Positions 1-6,188 of a stretch of DNA of 8,550 nt are shown here, in pieces. Numbering within the stretch: position 1 is the stretch's first letter; every line of letters begins with the position of its first letter. Made by a program: the position numbers and the translations under genes. The notes under the pieces were generated by a model. That model saw only the letters and a program-made list of their open reading frames with translations. It did no database searches and had not been told where the DNA came from. The stretch is from an uncultured Bacilli bacterium (GTDB taxonomy: Bacteria; Bacillota_I; Bacilli_A; RF39; UBA660), in assembly GCA_934101235.1 (NCBI GenBank), contig CAKORH010000033.1, forward strand, positions 1 to 8,550, read 5' to 3'.

Positions 1-285
1 AAATAATACAATCCATATTAAAATAGAAATAAAGTGTAAATAATTCTTTTTATAAATTATGCTAGTTAAACTAAATATACTTATTAATGATATGGACATT
101 ATTATTAATGCCCACCAAGTTGATGTATACATATTTTGTATAAGTAATGATAAATTATTACTGTTTTCTATATAAGTTAATTTATCCATATAACTAAAAT
201 ACATTAAAAAATATATAGATAATATTATTTCTAATATTGTCACTATAATTAATAACTTACTATTATTTTTCCATAATTTTTTCAT
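1..285 (-). CDS. Partial integral membrane protein of unknown function (N-terminal 95 residues)
   Basis: This is an open frame from ATG at 283-285 that runs without a stop off the left edge of the window, so the C-terminus is missing. A GGTGAT ribosome binding site lies just upstream (minus strand, about 289-294), like those of the other genes here. The product starts MKKLWKNNSK. It has a hydrophobic segment at about residues 11-33, a polar loop at about 34-54 (DKLTYIENSNN), a second hydrophobic segment at about 57-78 that begins with TWWAL, and the start of a third from residue 83. This suggests a multi-pass membrane protein with a short first external loop. I recognise no family motif. It is divergent from nfo and has its own plausible extended -10 promoter. 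I am fairly sure it is a real gene, because the frame is open, the start and ribosome binding site are good, and the membrane pattern is coherent. Its role is unknown. Confidence 0.7.
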   Translation of the reverse strand, partial: MKKLWKNNSKLLIIVTILEIILSIYFLMYFSYMDKLTYIENSNNLSLLIQNMYTSTWWALIIMSISLISIFSLTSIIYKKNYLHFISILIWIVLF

Positions 286-302
286 ACCATCACCATAAAT
301 AA

Positions 303-331
303 ATTTTATCATAAAAATGTAATATTATAAA
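303..331 (-). promoter_or_regulatory. Probable promoter of the leftward membrane-protein gene
   Basis: On the minus strand, TGATAAAAT (303-311) reads as an extended -10 (TG-n-TAAAAT). A weak TTTATA -35 candidate lies 17 bases upstream (326-331). The -10 is about 18 bases from the start codon, so the leader would be very short. This is inferred from sequence only. Confidence 0.45.
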
Positions 332-349
332 ATAAAAATTAAAATATGA

Positions 350-378
350 TTTATTTATAACTGTTTTTTTGATAAAAT
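350..378 (+). promoter_or_regulatory. Probable promoter of the nfo-comN-rel operon
   Basis: TGATAAAAT at 370-378 is an extended -10 (TG-n-TAAAAT), mirrored by the same sequence on the other strand at 303-311. The -35 region (TTTATT, 350-355, 17-base spacer) is weak, and the extended -10 could compensate for that. The AGGTGAT ribosome binding site of nfo follows at 385-391. Confidence 0.5.
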
Positions 379-396
379 TAATTTAGGTGATAAAAA

Positions 397-1293
397 ATGT
401 TTATAGGTAGTCATGTATCTTTTGATAGTAAAGAACAATTATTAAAAAGTGTTAAAGAAAGTATAAGTTATAATGCTAATACATTTATGTTTTATACTGG
501 TGCTCCACAAAATACTAAAAGAAGTCCAATAAATGATGGATTAACATACAAAGCATATGAACTTATGAAAGAAAATAATTTTAGATTAGATAAAATTATA
601 TGTCATGCTCCATATATAGTTAATCTTGCAAATGATATAGATCCAAGTAAGTATGATTTTAGTATTAATTTTTTAAAACAAGAAATATCTAGATTAGAAG
701 AATTAGGAATAAAATATTTAGTATTACATCCAGGTAGTAGTGTAGGAATTGATAGAGATAAAGCATTATTTAATATTGCAAATGGCTTAAATAAGATATT
801 AGAAAATAATACAAATGTTACTATTCTTTTAGAAACTATGGCTGGAAAAGGTACAGAATGTGGTATTAATATAAATGAATTAAAAAGTATTATAGATTTA
901 GTCTTATATAAAGATAACATTGGAGTATGCATAGATACATGTCATTTAAATGATAGTGGAGTTAATATAAGTAAATTCGATGAATATTTAGATACATTTG
1001 ATTCTATAATTGGAATAGATAAAATAAAGTGTGTACATGTTAATGATTCAAAAAATGAAATATCATCTCATAAAGATAGACATGAAAATATTGGTTATGG
1101 AACAATAGGCTTTGATAATTTAATAAATGTTATATATAATGAAAGACTTAAAGATATACCTAAAATATTAGAAACACCATATGTGGGTGAAAAAAAAGAA
1201 TACCCACCATATAAATTTGAAATAGAAATGATAAAAAATAAAAAATTTAATGAGAATTTAATTAATGATATAATTGAATACTATAAAAAATAA
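397..1293 (+). CDS. nfo: Endonuclease IV (apurinic/apyrimidinic endonuclease)
   Basis: This is a cytoplasmic base-excision-repair enzyme. It cuts the DNA backbone 5' of abasic sites and cleans blocked 3' ends, using three zinc ions in a TIM-barrel. At 298 residues it has the family's normal full length. Nearly every family block is visible: HAPYIVNLAN (70-79), LVLHPGSSVG (108-117), LLETMAGKGTE (144-154), GVCIDTCHLNDSG (176-188), HVNDSKN (214-220), KDRHENIGYG (226-235) and LETP (258-261). All nine zinc ligands known from E. coli Nfo can be matched: H70, H111, E146, D180, H183, H214, D227, H229 and E259. The start is fixed by AGGTGAT at 385-391, 5 bases before the ATG. It is the first gene of an operon with the comN-like gene and rel, with a 14-base gap to the next gene. 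Nothing suggests loss of activity. Confidence 0.98.
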   Translation: MFIGSHVSFDSKEQLLKSVKESISYNANTFMFYTGAPQNTKRSPINDGLTYKAYELMKENNFRLDKIICHAPYIVNLANDIDPSKYDFSINFLKQEISRLEELGIKYLVLHPGSSVGIDRDKALFNIANGLNKILENNTNVTILLETMAGKGTECGININELKSIIDLVLYKDNIGVCIDTCHLNDSGVNISKFDEYLDTFDSIIGIDKIKCVHVNDSKNEISSHKDRHENIGYGTIGFDNLINVIYNERLKDIPKILETPYVGEKKEYPPYKFEIEMIKNKKFNENLINDIIEYYKK

Positions 1294-1307
1294 AAAGTGG
1301 TGATAAA

Positions 1308-1571
1308 ATGAATAATATAAAATTTAATTCATTAGAAGAATTATATAAAAGACTTATTCCAGCAATGGAAACCAAAGTACAAGAACTAAAATTAGATGGT
1401 ATATCATATATAACTATAGATGATATATGGAATTATTTAAAAACAAATAAATGGAGTAAAAGTAAAGATTTAACATTGAGTAAATGTGTAGATGATATAT
1501 TAAATACAAAAAATATAGAATACAAAAAATATGTAAAAGAAAAAATGAGTTATATACTAGGTGGTAGATAA
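1308..1571 (+). CDS. Small ComN-like post-transcriptional regulator
   Basis: This is an 87-residue soluble protein with a GGTGAT ribosome binding site at 1299-1304. Its pattern fits the small Bacillota family that includes Bacillus subtilis ComN (YrzD): an N-terminal helix (LEELYKRLIPAMETKVQEL), then GISYITIDDIWNYL (residues 31-44), a lysine-rich W-K stretch (NKWSKSKDL, 47-55) and a helix with VDDIL. The landmark is the 'T.DD.W.YL....W' core. In B. subtilis, ComN controls comE operon mRNA after transcription and sits at the poles and septum. Whether that role holds here is unknown, since no comE genes are in the window. The link to rel is of interest, as B. subtilis comN also lies in the broader relA-secDF neighbourhood. 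The gene ends 1 base before the rel start, and its last codons contain the rel ribosome binding site, so the two are probably translationally coupled. The assignment rests on pattern memory and is moderately sure. Confidence 0.72.
   Translation: MNNIKFNSLEELYKRLIPAMETKVQELKLDGISYITIDDIWNYLKTNKWSKSKDLTLSKCVDDILNTKNIEYKKYVKEKMSYILGGR
1559..1564 (+). promoter_or_regulatory. Ribosome binding site of rel, inside the comN-like gene
   Basis: AGGTGG lies 8 bases before ATG 1573 and within the last codons of the upstream gene, whose stop ends at 1571. It decides the rel start against the in-frame GTG at 1561 and implies translational coupling of the two genes. Confidence 0.75.
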
Positions 1572-1572
1572 A

Positions 1573-3720
1573 ATGGACATTTTAAAATATATAATTGATA
1601 AATATAGAAACGATGGATTAAGTGAAGAAAAAATTAATAAAATAGAAAGTGCATATAAATATGCTGAAAAAAAACATAGAGGCAAAAAACGTAAAAGTGG
1701 AGAAGACTTTATATATCATCCACTTAATGTTGCTAAAATATTAACGGATATTAATGTAGATGATACTACTATAGTAGCAGCATTAATTCATGAAACAATT
1801 TCTGAAAGTGATGCTACTCTAGAAGAGATTGAAGAATTATTTGGAAGTGATGTTGCAAGAATAATTGATAGTATAACAAAAATAAATAGATTAAAACTTA
1901 ATGATGAAAGTGAATCTGGAAGTATGTATTTAAGAAAAGTTTTAGTAGGATTATCCGAAGATCCTAGAGTACTTATAATTAAATTAGCAGATAGATTACA
2001 CAACATGAGAACGCTTTCATATTTACCTGTTGAAAAACAAAAACAAAAAGCTACAGAAACTATGAATGTTTTAATACCAATTGCACATAGATTAGGTATT
2101 AACAGTATAAAAAGTGAATTAGAAGATTTATCTCTTAAATATTCAAAACCTGACGTATATGAAAGTATATTAGAAAAACTAGATGGTACACGTGAAGAAT
2201 TAAATAAAGTTTTAAATAATATGTTAGAAAGTGTAAGCGAAATTCTAACAAGTCATAACATAAAATTTAAAATAAAAGGTAGAGTAAAAAGTGTATATAG
2301 CATATATACAAAATTGTCTACAGGACGTAAATGGAGTGACATCTATGATATACTTGCAATGAGAGCAATAGTTGAAAATGTCAGTGATTGTTATTTGGCA
2401 GCCGGTTTAATACATGCAAAATATAGACCGATTCCAAAAAGATTTAAAGACTATATAGCAATGCCAAAAGCAAATATGTATCAATCATTACATACATCAG
2501 TATTTGGTGACGATGGACATATATTTGAAATACAATTACGTACAAAAGAAATGGACGAAATTGCAGAAAATGGTATAGCAAGTCACTGGTCATATAAAGA
2601 ACATACATCTAGTAGTATAAAAAATATAATGGATCAAAAACTAGAATTATATAAAAATTTAATAGATAGCCATATAGAAGATGATAATGATGAAATATTT
2701 ACTAAAAATATGGAAGATGAATTATTATCAGAACTTATATATGTATTTACTCCAAAAGGAGATGTAATGGAATTACCTCTAGGTTCAACACCTATAGATT
2801 TTGCATATAGAATACATACTAATGTAGGAGAAAAAATGGTAGGTGCTATAGTAAATGAAAACATTGTACCAATCGACTACAAACTACAAGATGGAGATAT
2901 AGTAAAAATTAAAACAGACCAAAATTCTAAACCTAACAAAGATTGGTTAAATATAGTTAAGACTACACAAGCAAAAAATAAAATTAAATCATATTTTTCT
3001 AAAATAGATAAAGAAAAATATACAGTAATAGGTAAAGAATTATTAGATAAAGAAATAAGAAAGAAAAAACTAGTACAAAAAGAAGTATTAAGTACAGAAA
3101 ATATTAATAAATTATGTAAAGATTTAAAAGTAAATGATTTAGATGAAATATACCTAAATATAGGTTCTCTTAGATATACACCTTCATATATTATAAATTT
3201 AATATATGAAGATAAGAAAAATGTACAAGATATTTTATTAGATAAAGTTTTAAATACCAATAATAAAACAAATGATAAAAATACTTATAAGAAAGATATT
3301 ATAGTAGATGGCTGTGATGATATTCTAGTTAATATTGCTGAGTGTTGTAATCCTGTAAAAGGAGACGATATTATAGGTTACATTACAAAAGGTAATGGAG
3401 TGTCAGTACATAAAAAAGATTGTCCAAATCTTAAAGGTATCAATACAAGATTAATTAGGGTATTATGGAATATGGATAGTGAAAATACATACATATCAAA
3501 ACTTAAAGTATACACAATTGATAATGATAATAATATGCTTCCTATAATAACAAAAGCAAGTTTAAAAAATGTAGTAGTAACTAATATAAATGAATTTAAA
3601 ACAGATAATAAAGTAGGCTTTAACTTAACAATTAAAGTTAAAAACAAAGATGATCTAGAAGCATTTAAAGAAAGTGTGAGAATATTACCTTTTGTAGTTA
3701 AAGTAGAGTTAGATAATTAA
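1573..3720 (+). CDS. relA: RelA/SpoT-family (p)ppGpp synthetase/hydrolase (Rel), hydrolase site altered
   Basis: This is the long stringent-response enzyme, which makes ppGpp/pppGpp from ATP and GDP/GTP on stalled ribosomes and in the bifunctional form also degrades it. I chose ATG 1573 (715 residues) over GTG 1561 because that GTG is part of the AGGTGG ribosome binding site (1559-1564). Domains in order are: HD hydrolase (about 25-150), synthetase (about 230-340), TGS (about 388-450, starting YVFTPKGDV), zinc-finger/RIS region (C591, C592, H613, C617) and a C-terminal ACT region (about 640-715). The synthetase residues are intact: RFKD (290-293), D259, YQSLHT, and E319 in EIQLRT. In the hydrolase, R40, H49, H73, D140 and N144 match Rel of Streptococcus dysgalactiae. 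The usual HD..ED block is replaced by H73-E74-T-I-S77-E78, so D78, E81 and D82 of the model enzyme are all changed. Synthesis is likely, and hydrolysis may be weak or lost (inference). Confidence 0.97.
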   Translation: MDILKYIIDKYRNDGLSEEKINKIESAYKYAEKKHRGKKRKSGEDFIYHPLNVAKILTDINVDDTTIVAALIHETISESDATLEEIEELFGSDVARIIDSITKINRLKLNDESESGSMYLRKVLVGLSEDPRVLIIKLADRLHNMRTLSYLPVEKQKQKATETMNVLIPIAHRLGINSIKSELEDLSLKYSKPDVYESILEKLDGTREELNKVLNNMLESVSEILTSHNIKFKIKGRVKSVYSIYTKLSTGRKWSDIYDILAMRAIVENVSDCYLAAGLIHAKYRPIPKRFKDYIAMPKANMYQSLHTSVFGDDGHIFEIQLRTKEMDEIAENGIASHWSYKEHTSSSIKNIMDQKLELYKNLIDSHIEDDNDEIFTKNMEDELLSELIYVFTPKGDVMELPLGSTPIDFAYRIHTNVGEKMVGAIVNENIVPIDYKLQDGDIVKIKTDQNSKPNKDWLNIVKTTQAKNKIKSYFSKIDKEKYTVIGKELLDKEIRKKKLVQKEVLSTENINKLCKDLKVNDLDEIYLNIGSLRYTPSYIINLIYEDKKNVQDILLDKVLNTNNKTNDKNTYKKDIIVDGCDDILVNIAECCNPVKGDDIIGYITKGNGVSVHKKDCPNLKGINTRLIRVLWNMDSENTYISKLKVYTIDNDNNMLPIITKASLKNVVVTNINEFKTDNKVGFNLTIKVKNKDDLEAFKESVRILPFVVKVELDN

Positions 3721-3722
3721 TA

Positions 3723-3751
3723 TTGAAAAAAATATAATTTTATAATAAAAT
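3723..3751 (+). promoter_or_regulatory. Sigma-A-type promoter of the radical SAM-dtd pair
   Basis: TTGAAA (3723-3728), a 17-base spacer and TAAAAT (3746-3751) make a good housekeeping promoter in the short gap after rel. A TATAAT also occurs at 3741-3746, but its spacing (12) is wrong. No convincing terminator separates this promoter from rel, so read-through from the rel operon is also possible. Confidence 0.7.
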
Positions 3752-3773
3752 ATTTAACTACTAGGTGATATTT

Positions 3774-4679
3774 ATGAAAATTTTTGTATCTGGAAATTTA
3801 GTTTTAGAGGTCATAGAAGATTGTAACTTAAAATGCGATATGTGTATGAGAGGAGAAAGTACACATAAAAGAATAACTAAACCTGTCGTGGATGAAATAT
3901 TTAAAAATATTAAATTTATTGATACTTTAATATTAACCGGGGGAGAAGTTACATTAGCATATAATGAAATAAATATGATAATAAATTCTATTAAAGAAAA
4001 TAAAGTAACTATTAATAATTGTTTAATAGTGGTTAACGGTACAATTTATAATAAAAAATTATTTGATTTATTAAGAGATAATTTTAAAAGATTTGAAATT
4101 GCAATAAGTACAGACTATTTTCATGATAAAAGTATAAAAGAAATATATAAAGATAATATAGATATTGCTTATAATAATATGTATAAAATATCACAAGAAA
4201 AAAACTTTACTGCATTTTATGGATTATCAAAATATATTATAGATTGTGGAAGAGCAATAAATTTAAAAAATGTAAGAAAAGAAAAACAAGGTATTATACC
4301 GTTTGTATCAACTATTAAAGATAACAAATATTTATATGTTGGCCCAGAAATATCTATAGATGTTTTAGGTAATTTAACAAATGGAAGTACTACATATGAA
4401 AAAAATAGTGATAATACATTAGGTAATATCTTTGATAAAAATTTATCAGAATTAATACAGGAAAAATCAATAATAAATAATTTTAATAATATTAGAATTT
4501 TTAATAAAATAAGTAAAATGTTAGAACATGATTACTTTAATGGATCAGGTAATTATATAATAAGTAATGGAGAAATTATTCCACACGAAAGAACAATTAC
4601 AAATAAAAATTATGATAAAGATTTATATAATGATAAAAAATGTTTAATATTTAAATATATTGAAAGGAATAAAAAATGA
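3774..4679 (+). CDS. Radical SAM protein with degenerate SPASM-like C-terminus, substrate unknown
   Basis: This is a 301-residue radical S-adenosylmethionine enzyme. The ATG at 3774 is preferred to the GTG at 3765, which belongs to the AGGTGAT ribosome binding site (3763-3769). After a first beta strand (NLVLEVIEDC) comes the CX3CX2C cluster motif, C17-NLK-C21-DM-C24, which binds the [4Fe-4S] cluster. It is followed by LILTGGE (52-58), the SAM-contacting GGE motif, and DCGRA (157-161), a GRA element common in SPASM-type enzymes. The tail (about 188-228, including ISIDVLGNLTNG and TLGNIFDKNLSELI) follows the layout of a SPASM domain, but the cysteines that would hold auxiliary clusters are absent. 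The only other cysteines are C83, C158 and C290. No precursor peptide gene is visible beside it, so I cannot call it a peptide-modifying enzyme. Its stop overlaps the dtd start (ATGA, 4676-4679), which implies coupled translation. The family call is sure and the function is unknown. Confidence 0.88.
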   Translation: MKIFVSGNLVLEVIEDCNLKCDMCMRGESTHKRITKPVVDEIFKNIKFIDTLILTGGEVTLAYNEINMIINSIKENKVTINNCLIVVNGTIYNKKLFDLLRDNFKRFEIAISTDYFHDKSIKEIYKDNIDIAYNNMYKISQEKNFTAFYGLSKYIIDCGRAINLKNVRKEKQGIIPFVSTIKDNKYLYVGPEISIDVLGNLTNGSTTYEKNSDNTLGNIFDKNLSELIQEKSIINNFNNIRIFNKISKMLEHDYFNGSGNYIISNGEIIPHERTITNKNYDKDLYNDKKCLIFKYIERNKK

Positions 4680-5119
4680 GAGTAGTTATACAAAGAGTAG
4701 CGTCATCAAGTGTTTTGATAGATAATAAAATATTTAATTCTATAAATAATGGTTTAATGGTATTAAGTTGTTTTACTGAAGGAGATACTAGTGAAGATAT
4801 AGATTACATAGTAAAAAAAGTTATTAACTTACGTATATTTGATGATGAATTTGGAGTAATGAACAAAAGTATTTTAGATTTCGGTGGTGAAATACTTTCT
4901 ATAAGTCAATTTACTTTATATGCAATAACAAAAAATGGTAATAGACCAAGTTATATAAAAGCGTTGAATGGTACTTTTTCTAAACCATTATATGAAGAAT
5001 TTAATGAAAAATTAAAAGAGCACGTAAAAACTAAAACAGGTATATTTGGTGCTGATATGAAAGTAGAATTAGTAAATGATGGACCAATTACAATTATAAT
5101 AGATAGTAAAGATAAATAA
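4676..5119 (+). CDS. dtd: D-aminoacyl-tRNA deacylase
   Basis: This is a cytoplasmic proofreading enzyme that removes D-amino acids (and glycine from tRNA-Ala) mischarged onto tRNA. At 147 residues it has the usual length. The family signature is complete: MRVVIQRV at the start, LRIFDDE.GVMN (52-63), the catalytic SQFTLYA block with T80 (77-83), GNRPSY (88-93), TGIFGADM (121-128) and the NDGPIT segment (134-139) containing the Gly-cisPro that enforces chiral selection. Its ribosome binding site is the more classical AAAGGA (4663-4668), unlike the GGTG type used elsewhere here. The start overlaps the stop of the radical SAM gene. In many Bacillota dtd follows rel directly, whereas here the radical SAM gene and its promoter intervene, so dtd is probably transcribed mostly from the promoter at 3723-3751. 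A hairpin terminator follows 12 bases after the stop. Confidence 0.97.
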   Translation: MRVVIQRVASSSVLIDNKIFNSINNGLMVLSCFTEGDTSEDIDYIVKKVINLRIFDDEFGVMNKSILDFGGEILSISQFTLYAITKNGNRPSYIKALNGTFSKPLYEEFNEKLKEHVKTKTGIFGADMKVELVNDGPITIIIDSKDK

Positions 5120-5131
5120 TTAAAAACTATA

Positions 5132-5172
5132 TTTAAAATAGAGAAACTATATCGATGTTTCTCTATTTTAAA
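5132..5172. terminator. Bidirectional hairpin terminator between convergent genes
   Basis: The arms 5132-5147 and 5157-5172 are perfect 16-base inverted repeats (core ATAGAGAAAC / GTTTCTCTAT) around a 9-base loop. AT-rich outer arms supply a T-run in both directions. It lies between dtd and the leftward GerMN gene. The right arm contains the last codons and stop (TAG, 5163-5165) of the GerMN gene, so one hairpin serves both transcripts and is partly coding. Confidence 0.85.
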
Positions 5173-6086
5173 CTGAAAGTATTAACTATTTTATCATTTA
5201 CATAATATAAAACTTCTTTAACATCATAAGAATCACTTATAGATAAATTTATAGAATAAGTTACTTCTTCTAAAATATTATTAGTATTAATATCATTTAA
5301 TATATTTTCATTAAAATTTAAAAGAAGTGATTTATCAGTTTCATTATAAGATAATAATTCTGTTTTACTATTTAAATAACTCATTAAATTAGTATTTATC
5401 ATTTTATTACTAGTTAATTCTTTTATAATAATTTCTATTTTACTAATAGAATCATTATAATATTTAGTTACTGGAACATAGTAATAATAATCATTTTCTT
5501 TAGATAAATAATATATAGTTGCTCTAGATGTATTATTTAAACTACTAATATTAAATTCTTTATTTATTCCAATGTTTCTACTTAATATAGTATCTAATCT
5601 TTTTCCATTAGGTAATTTAGTTAGTATTTTCCCTTCTACATATATAGAAACATATTTTATATTATCTAAACTAGTAATAGAATATACTATTGCTTCTATC
5701 ATTTTTTCTTGATACTTATCCTCTATATTTAATAATTCTTTACTAAAATTTAATTTTACTAAATCATTTTCTATACTTAAACTAATTAATTTTGTATTTT
5801 TAGGTATAATCTTTTTAAATCCATCTCTAATATATTTATTAGAATCAATAGTTAATATACTAATTATTTCTTTAATTTGACTCTCTTGCTCATCACTAGT
5901 TAAAATAGTACTAACTCTAGATATATAGTTGTTGCTATCTACTAAATATATAATATTAGTTTCTTTTTTATTGTTAACATTATACTTAATACTTTCATCT
6001 TTATCAGGAAATATATATAATATTCCCAAAATAACTAAACATGATAAACTAATTATAATTTTTTTAAAAGCTTTTCTTTTTAACAT
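5163..6086 (-). CDS. Membrane-anchored protein with two GerMN domains (GerM-like)
   Basis: This is a 307-residue protein with a positively charged N-terminus (MLKRKAFKK) and one hydrophobic segment (about 10-26, ending before PDKDES). It should be anchored in the membrane with the rest outside. There is a cysteine at 16, but it sits inside the segment without a proper lipobox, so it is not a clear lipoprotein. Two similar halves follow, each fitting a GerMN domain. The first (about 45-160) contains SQIKEIISIL, NTKLISLSIENDLVKLNFS and a YSITSLDNIKYVSIYVEGK end. The second (about 188-305) contains ISKIEIIIKELTS, TELLSYN..DKSLLLNFNENIL and a matching strand end VKEVLYYVNDKIV. Tandem GerMN domains are the layout of B. 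subtilis GerM, which acts in sporulation and germination, but the domain also occurs in non-sporulating cell-envelope proteins. A spore role is therefore not shown. The start has AGGTG (complement of 6092-6097). It is divergent from the VanY-type peptidase gene, which suggests an envelope role. Confidence 0.82.
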   Translation of the reverse strand: MLKRKAFKKIIISLSCLVILGILYIFPDKDESIKYNVNNKKETNIIYLVDSNNYISRVSTILTSDEQESQIKEIISILTIDSNKYIRDGFKKIIPKNTKLISLSIENDLVKLNFSKELLNIEDKYQEKMIEAIVYSITSLDNIKYVSIYVEGKILTKLPNGKRLDTILSRNIGINKEFNISSLNNTSRATIYYLSKENDYYYYVPVTKYYNDSISKIEIIIKELTSNKMINTNLMSYLNSKTELLSYNETDKSLLLNFNENILNDINTNNILEEVTYSINLSISDSYDVKEVLYYVNDKIVNTFSLK

Positions 6087-6137
6087 AATTACACCTATTT
6101 AATATTATGATAATTAAAATATAAATATTTATAATTA

Positions 6138-6166
6138 TTGAAAAATATTATTTTAAGTTATATAAT
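6138..6166 (+). promoter_or_regulatory. Strong sigma-A promoter of the VanY-type peptidase gene
   Basis: TTGAAA (6138-6143), a 17-base spacer and a perfect TATAAT (6161-6166) lie 22 bases before the start codon, followed by AGGTGG (6179-6184). It is the closest match to consensus in the window. The divergent GerMN gene must start its transcript in the same 102-base gap, but I cannot place that promoter with confidence. Confidence 0.8.
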
Positions 6167-6188
6167 TTAAATAAGAATAGGTGGTAAT

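Noticed and set aside
603..932. Open frame of 109 codons on the minus strand inside nfo
   Set aside because: It lies fully inside the strongly conserved nfo gene, has no ribosome binding site, and its product shows no domain. It is a by-product of AT-rich codon use.
1561..1572. GTG start for rel, four codons upstream
   Set aside because: The GTG is part of the AGGTGG ribosome binding site for ATG 1573. Rel family numbering also fits the shorter form.
1788..3647. Four open frames of 72-127 codons on the minus strand inside rel
   Set aside because: They are antisense to conserved Rel domains, lack GGTG-type ribosome binding sites, and have serine/leucine/isoleucine-rich shadow composition.
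3729..3756. Possible weak hairpin after rel (AAATAT ... ATATTT)
   Set aside because: It has only a six-pair all-AT stem with no T-run after it, and it overlaps the promoter. It is not a credible terminator.
3765..3773. GTG start for the radical SAM gene
   Set aside because: It lies inside the AGGTGAT ribosome binding site. ATG 3774 has correct spacing.
6024..6057. Lipoprotein signal in the GerMN protein (cysteine 16)
   Set aside because: The residues before it (S-L-S) do not fit a lipobox well, and the hydrophobic segment continues past the cysteine, so a membrane anchor is the better reading.
6104..6132. Candidate minus-strand promoter for the GerMN gene (CATAAT at 6104-6109)
   Set aside because: The -10 is acceptable, but no -35 is recognisable at 16-18 bases. 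In such AT-rich DNA a -10-like hexamer alone is not evidence.
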